NCBI RefSeq assembly: GCF_024323335.1
Contig: NC_066581.1
Coordinates: forward strand, 345,776,399-345,840,398
DNA length: 64,000 nt
Direction: 5' to 3'
Source: Lathyrus oleraceus
Taxonomy: Eukaryota; Streptophyta; Magnoliopsida; Fabales; Fabaceae
Shown: positions 59,330-64,000 of the stretch, in pieces
How positions within the stretch are numbered: the stretch's first letter is position 1
How the letters are laid out: each line of letters opens with the position of its first letter
Made by a program: the position numbers and the translations under genes
The notes under the pieces: model-generated
Databases searched by the model: none
The model's input: the letters and a program-made list of their open reading frames with translations, nothing else
What the model was told of the DNA's origin: nothing

Positions 59330-61072
59330 TGTCATACGGTGAACTGGACTTTTTTGTGGTTTTAATCGCAATGTCGCGGTTAGCAAGAGTCGCCACCGAC
59401 TTTTCTTTTATCCAATAAGGAAAGGTGAAAAAGAACAGGAAAAACCTTAATTTAGATTTTGGGTTCGGGAGGTACATTATACAAAGGGAAGGTGTTAGCA
59501 CCCTTTGTATCCATGGTTATCCATGGGCTCTTAATTGCTCGATCACTTATATTATTTTTGTCTAAAAAAAAGTGTTTGTGAATTGTTTAGAAAAATTGTT
59601 TTGAAAAGAGAATTTAACTTTGTAATGATTCTTGTATGAATGTATACAAAGTGATTATCTCGTTTAGTTTTGAAAATTGTTTAGAAAAATATAACTCGGT
59701 AATGATTCTAGTATGAATGTATACCAAGTGGTGATTTTCTGAAGGTATTTTGAAAGGTGTGAGGTGTGAAAAAATGTTTTAGGTTGTGAGCCAGCAATTA
59801 AGAGTTATACCGACCCAAGGTCTTTATGAGTATTTCCTATCCTTATGAGGGTAAAACTGTCCTTATTATTGAGAAATAAGTAGTTTTATCCTTTGGATGT
59901 AAAAGGGTCATCGTAGGGTCATCGATTGGTCATTGAAGGCAACAGTTACGAGGATACCTTAGCATTCGAAGGGACTATCATCTTTTAACCGTAGGCAACA
60001 TCGGAGGGTCATCGAGGGACAAAGTTGTATATTCGAAGGCAACATCCGAGGGACTATAATTTATTTTATGATGATTTAACCGAAGGGTCTTTGCTAAGGG
60101 TATCCCCACGTTCGCGGGACATGACCGTAATATCGTAATCGTAAGGCAACAAAGAGAGGTCCAAGATCACTTATTCAAAGGCAAAGTTTTACAATTAATT
60201 ATATAATTAGGATGAAACTCCACATTAAAATTATTAAAAATAATATATTAAAAAATTAATACATTAGAAATTAATACATTAAAAATTAATTTAGGGTGAA
60301 ACTCCACAAGGGTATCCCACAAATAAAGTGGAATACCTAGCCAATAACCTTTTCCTGGGATATGTGAACCTTTACGAAACTCAAAAAAAGAAACATGTCA
60401 GAACACCAAATCAGGGTGCAATCGAAGATTACACCGGAGAAATATCACAACAATAAATAGGATAGGATGAATAATGCATGGCTATGATAAAAACATAAAA
60501 AAAACAGACTAGAAGAATCAGGTACTGTCTCGTTCGCCTCTGCCTCGCCTAGCGAAGGCCACGGATTTTGAATTTGAAAACAGCCCCATGTTAGGAACTT
60601 TGAATTTTATGGCATTTTATCACAGGAATAACATGGTCAAACATTCAGGGTATTCAGGCGTATTTAGATTCCCATACGAAAGCAAATTATATATCAACAT
60701 TTAATCATGATACATTATATATGTAGATATGGCCAATTGAAAGTATAAACAATAGAGATACGCAAACCTGTTTGCCAATTCAAGGTTGAAGGGATTGACC
60801 ACTTGTAGTATCGGAATAAGTTAGGCAGCGGGAATTGGACGGCGATGGCTTCGGTGCAGATGGGCTGCCTTCAGGGTTTCTTTACTCTGAATTCTCCGGG
60901 TAGGCAGGGTTCCTATGCCAAAGTTTCTATCCGTCCTTCTCTGTTCTCTCTCTTTCTTTTTCCTCAAGGTTTTGTTCCAAGGAAACCTCAGAGTGTTTTG
61001 CTTCTCTTCCTTCTTTCTCCAGTGAATCTCCCAGTGTAAACTCCAAGTCTAACTCCCCTACTGAAACTTCAG

Positions 61073-61080
61073 TATTTATA
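61073..61080 (-). promoter_or_regulatory. TATA box of element C's LTR
   Basis: TATAAATA on the minus strand, about 211 nt into the LTR in element sense. Confidence 0.55.
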
Positions 61081-61139
61081 GACTAATTTCGTGGGTAATG
61101 GGCTTGGAATGAGGGAGACCCAAGTCCAAAATAATTTGT

Positions 61140-61225
61140 TATATTTTATTTATTTATTTATTTTAATTATTTAATTAATTAATTAATTAATTAATTAATT
61201 AATTAATTTTTTTTTTTTTCGTTTT

Positions 61226-61257
<32 letters not shown>
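61140..61257. repeat. low-complexity TTAA/T-rich tract
   Basis: TTTA units pass into a TTAA microsatellite of about ten units (61160-61206), then long T runs up to 61256. Their length is likely to vary between copies. Confidence 0.95.
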
Positions 61258-61258
<1 letters not shown>

Positions 61259-61290
61259 GAAAAATGATGGGTAATTTTTGGGGTATGACA

Positions 61291-61308
61291 GCTGCCCCTG
61301 TTCAATAT
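61291..61308 (-). other. polypurine-tract-like site of element C
   Basis: In element sense, the sequence ending CAGGGGCAGC abuts the LTR start TGTCATAC, as in element A. Confidence 0.5.
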
Positions 61309-61479
61309 TCTTGAACCGAGAGAGTTAGGATGGCGTGTATGCCATTCGTGGTCTGGAGGTGGAAGATTATTGAACACTAGAATGCCCCAAAAATTTGCAC
61401 TTGAGAATCGACAGTTGGTCTTGATGGAGATGGGCTTAAAGATGCCATCCGGGAGGTTTGATGACGAAAGCTTCAGATC

Positions 61480-62175
61480 GAGCCGTACATTAGGCCAATT
61501 TGAAGACATAGGTGCCACACTGGGTCGTACATTAGACCGAATAATGAGTCATCCATTAGGCTGCCGACTTCGCTGGGGAGTCGGAGTGTGTCATATGCTG
61601 TTGGGGATAAAGGATCAGAATGGACCATACGCTAGATCGTATCTGAGTTGCAGAATGAGCCGTACGTTAGGCTGAATCTGATGACGAAAGGGGTAGTCGT
61701 ACGTTAGACTACACTTCAGAAATGTACCGTATGTTAGGTAGCATTTGAGGGGATGGACATCCGAACGGGTCGTACGTTAGACCGTCGCAGAATGAGTCGT
61801 CTGTTAGGCCGCATCTGATGATGAAAGCGGTAGTCGTACGCCAGACTACACTTCAGAAATGTACCGTACGTTAGGTAGCATCTGAGGGTTGTAAGATCCA
61901 AACGGGTCGTACGTTAGACCGCGTTGGGGTTGTTGAAGTTCAGAATGGATCGTACGTTAGATCGTATCCGAGTTGTAGAATGAGCCGTCCGTTAGGCTGC
62001 ATCTGAAAAAGAAAGTAGTCGTACGCTAGACTACACCCTTGAATGTACCGTACGCTAGGCAGCATCTGAGGATTTGAAGGTCCAAATGGGTCGTACGTTA
62101 GACCGCATTGGAGTTGCTGAAGAAGTCATATGTTGGGCTGAATCAGAATGAACCGTACGTTAGGCTGTATCTGAT
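61480..62175 (-). repeat. array of stem-loops with constant GTACGTTA loop
   Basis: About 18 units share an 8-nt centre GTACGTTA (a few with one change), flanked by short arms that pair. Examples are AGCC/GGCT at 61658, TAGTC/GACTA at 61694, TACC/GGTA at 61725, GGTC/GACC at 61768 and GATC/GATC at 61948. The five arm types recur in the same order, giving a higher-order period of roughly 150-230 bp repeated about three times. Confidence 0.88.
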
Positions 62176-62510
62176 AACCTGTATATGTTGTACTTGCAAT
62201 AAATGTCTGGGATGGGCTTAGAGATGCCATCGTTAGGAGGATATCGAAGTGTTGTCAGAATGAATGTTCCCATGAACTGTATTTGAAATATGTATCTGAA
62301 TCTTGAATGTGATTGATAAAGGTGTCTGTCTGAATGAACCTTCTACTTTGACTATATCAGGAGGATAATTAACCTGCAAAGAAAAAGTTAGCTTCATGCT
62401 ATGTCATGATGCATGAGATGTTTCGTGTTATGCTAAAATAAATGTGAATGTTGTATGCATGCGTATGCTGTGAAAGGATGTAATGAATGAGTTATGCGTA
62501 TGAGAAGTTC

Positions 62511-62755
62511 TGCTTGGGGACTCTACTGGGGAAAATAAATCCCCGTCTACTGATTTGAGACATTTGTGTCGATGTCCCTTTCTCGGCTGGGGATGCTTGA
62601 TTTCTGTCTGATGGTGGAAATATTCAACAGAGCCTGGCTGGGGATGGATGAGATGATCAATCTGTCTGGTGACGCCGACCTCTGTTGGGGAGTAACTGGC
62701 TGTGCCTGGGGATACTGCCATTTTCTGAGGAAAAAAAACAGGCTTGCTGGGGAAG
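62511..62755 (-). repeat. GCTGGGGA motif cluster of element C
   Basis: About seven copies of CTGGGGA or a variant on the plus strand, at the same relative place as in A and B. A separate near-complete copy complementary to the PBS type is at 61562-61579. Confidence 0.65.
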
Positions 62756-63220
62756 AGAATTGGTAGCGGATTCATTGGAAGCATGATTAGACCTTTTCCT
62801 TGATCCTGAAGTCGGGTAGTAATTGCTATTGCTATTCTATGCATGTATTTTTGGTAAACATCAGTCATATTCAAATGCACATATTAATTCAAATTAAATC
62901 AATGGACATTTACGCAACCAAAACAGAAAAAGAAAAAACAAAAGCATCTTTTGAAAGAAGGTTGTATTGATTTTGAAAGAAGGCCTATAAACAGGCAATT
63001 TGTGTACAAGGAGACAGAAATCCTAGTAAGAGGAAATTGTCGAAAACAAAGAGAAAGCTATGTGGAAGAAGTCCTATTGATTTTAAGTCTACTACTGTCA
63101 TTATGTCTTCGAGCATCTCATCCCTTGCTGTCGGATAGAAGTGATTGGCTTGGTCAGTCCCTCGAACTTGGATGAAAGTTGACTGAGAACGGGACATAGT
63201 CATACGCTTTAATCCCTAAT

Positions 63221-63404
63221 TTTTGCCTGGACCGCCTTTTCAGGTTTTCAGTCCACCAGGATACCCTTTTTTGCCCAAGCCGCCTTTTCAGGTTTTCGAC
63301 TTGCCGGGTGTACATTTTTTTTATATATCCCTAATTTTTGCCCGAACCCTTTTGGTTCGCCGGGATGCCCTTACTTTTGCCTAGATACGTCGATCTAGCG
63401 GGTC
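63221..63404 (-). other. four-hairpin block after the pol stop, element C
   Basis: The stems are TGGAC/GTCCA (63228-63232, 63251-63255), CAAGCCG/CGACTTG (63276-63282, 63297-63303), CGAACC/GGTTCG (63343-63348, 63354-63359) and CTAGAT/ATCTAG (63381-63386, 63393-63398). The last stem has changed at two positions on both arms compared with A and B. Confidence 0.78.
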
Positions 63405-63408
63405 TCTT

Positions 63409-64000
63409 TTATGCGTAGTATTTTTTAACTATGTCCGCGTTCACGGGATGTGGGAAGTCTTCACCATCCATTGTAGCGAGTATCATGGCTCCACCTGAGA
63501 ATACCTTCTTAACCACAAATGGCCCTTCGTATGTGGGAGTCCATTTGCCTCTGGGATCAGTTTGTGGTAGAATGATACGTTTGATTACCAAGTCGCCAAT
63601 TTGGTACACCTGTCTCTTGACCCTTTTGTTGAATGCCCTGGTCATGCGCTTCTGATATATCTGCACGTGACATACAGCCGCAAGTCTCTTCTCATCCATC
63701 AAATTTATCTGATCGAGTCGAGTCTGAATCCATTCGTCTTCGTCTAAGCCCGCCTCTTTCATGATTCTTAGAGAGGGAATCTGAACTTCCACTAGTAAGA
63801 TGGCTTCCATTCCATAGACTAAAGAGAACGGAGTTGCCCCTGTCGTAGTGCGCACTGAAGTGCGATAACCGTAAAGAGTAAAGGGTAACATCTCATGCCA
63901 GTCTTTGTATGTTACTGTCATTTCTTGCATGACTTTCTTGATATTGTTAGCAGTCCCCACGGCGCCGTTCATCTTTGGCCGGTACGGAGAAGAGTTATGG
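63409..64000 (-). CDS. pol: pol of element C, integrase C-terminal part (runs off the window)
   Basis: The frame is open from the window edge to the stop at 63409-63411. It starts in the integrase core (HNSSPYRPKMNGAVGTANN), where the usual catalytic Glu of GAVEAANK reads Gly-Thr and one Lys is lost, so this copy's integrase is probably inactive. It continues with YKDWHEMLPF, the TGATPFSLVYGMEAI block, an arginine/lysine-rich C-terminal domain with KWTPTYEGPFVVKKVF, and ends VKKYYA, close to B's VKKYFV. No stop or frameshift is seen in the 197 codons present. The four-hairpin block starts 5 bp after the stop in element sense. Confidence 0.92.
   Translation of the reverse strand, partial: HNSSPYRPKMNGAVGTANNIKKVMQEMTVTYKDWHEMLPFTLYGYRTSVRTTTGATPFSLVYGMEAILLVEVQIPSLRIMKEAGLDEDEWIQTRLDQINLMDEKRLAAVCHVQIYQKRMTRAFNKRVKRQVYQIGDLVIKRIILPQTDPRGKWTPTYEGPFVVKKVFSGGAMILATMDGEDFPHPVNADIVKKYYA

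Larger units (their letters stand above)
59330..61290 (-). repeat. 3' LTR of element C, 1,961 bp
   Basis: It starts TGTCATAC and ends GTATGACA on the plus strand, a perfect 8-bp inverted repeat. The left border is proven by B's interrupted LTR and the right border by the adjacent PPT-like site. It holds a TATA box at 61073 and a low-complexity tract near its element-sense start. Confidence 0.92.
59330..64000 (-). mobile_element. element C: Tat/Ogre-related retrotransposon, 3' part
   Basis: It is inserted in B's 5' LTR after GGTAT (59325-59329), the expected target duplication. Seen are the 3' LTR, the 3' region and the integrase C-terminal coding part. The integrase is close to those of O and B, but the LTR is less than half as long. 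The 5' end is off the window. Confidence 0.93.

Overview
The window is repeat-dominated plant nuclear DNA. It shows no bacterial-style operons, no tRNA or rRNA genes, and no intact host gene. Almost everything from about 8.2 kb onward is nested LTR retrotransposons of the Ty3/gypsy Tat/Ogre type, with very long LTRs, an extra ORF1 upstream of gag, and an intron between pro and reverse transcriptase. This points to a legume, most likely of the Fabeae (pea, faba bean, vetch or lentil kind). That assignment is an inference from element type, not from a host gene.

Layout. (1) 1-2515: 3' part of a Ty1/copia element on +, with integrase C-terminus, RT, RNase H, polypurine tract and a short LTR. (2) 2516-6370: AT-rich DNA with a decayed minus-strand copia RT/RNase H fragment at about 4285-4900. 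(3) 6371-8130: a broken plant-mobile-domain-like gene. (4) 8172-39716: element O, an old plus-strand Ogre with 5' LTR, PBS, ORF1, gag-pro, intron and pol, cut off inside integrase by element B. (5) 12897-31293: element A, complete end to end on the minus strand and inserted into O's leader. It has LTRs of 4,843 and 4,846 bp and a 5-bp target duplication CATTA. It keeps a gag-like region but has large deletions in ORF1, PR, RT and RNase H/IN. (6) 39717-59329: element B on the minus strand, with ORF1, gag-pro, intron and pol nearly free of frameshifts but full of TAG stops. Its 5' LTR is cut by element C. (7) 59330-64000: element C on the minus strand, a related Tat-type element with a 1,961-bp LTR, a 3' untranslated region and the end of pol. 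It runs off the window.

Insertion order is O, then A and B separately into O, then C into B. Counting by eye, A's LTRs differ at about 39 substitutions in 4.84 kb, and B's at about 35 in the 1,619 bp that can be compared. A is therefore the younger insertion although its coding capacity is the more damaged, which suggests it was mobilised in trans.

The most unusual content is non-coding. In elements A, B and C the LTRs and the regions between the pol stop and the 3' LTR carry series of short stem-loops. Their stems change sequence while remaining paired, and their loops or flanks stay constant. Examples are four hairpins right after the pol stop, an array in C with loop GTACGTTA, and a 24-bp minisatellite in A. 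The same 3' regions carry repeated motifs complementary to the primer binding site. Together these look like a conserved RNA-structure programme of Tat/Ogre elements that deserves a covariation test.
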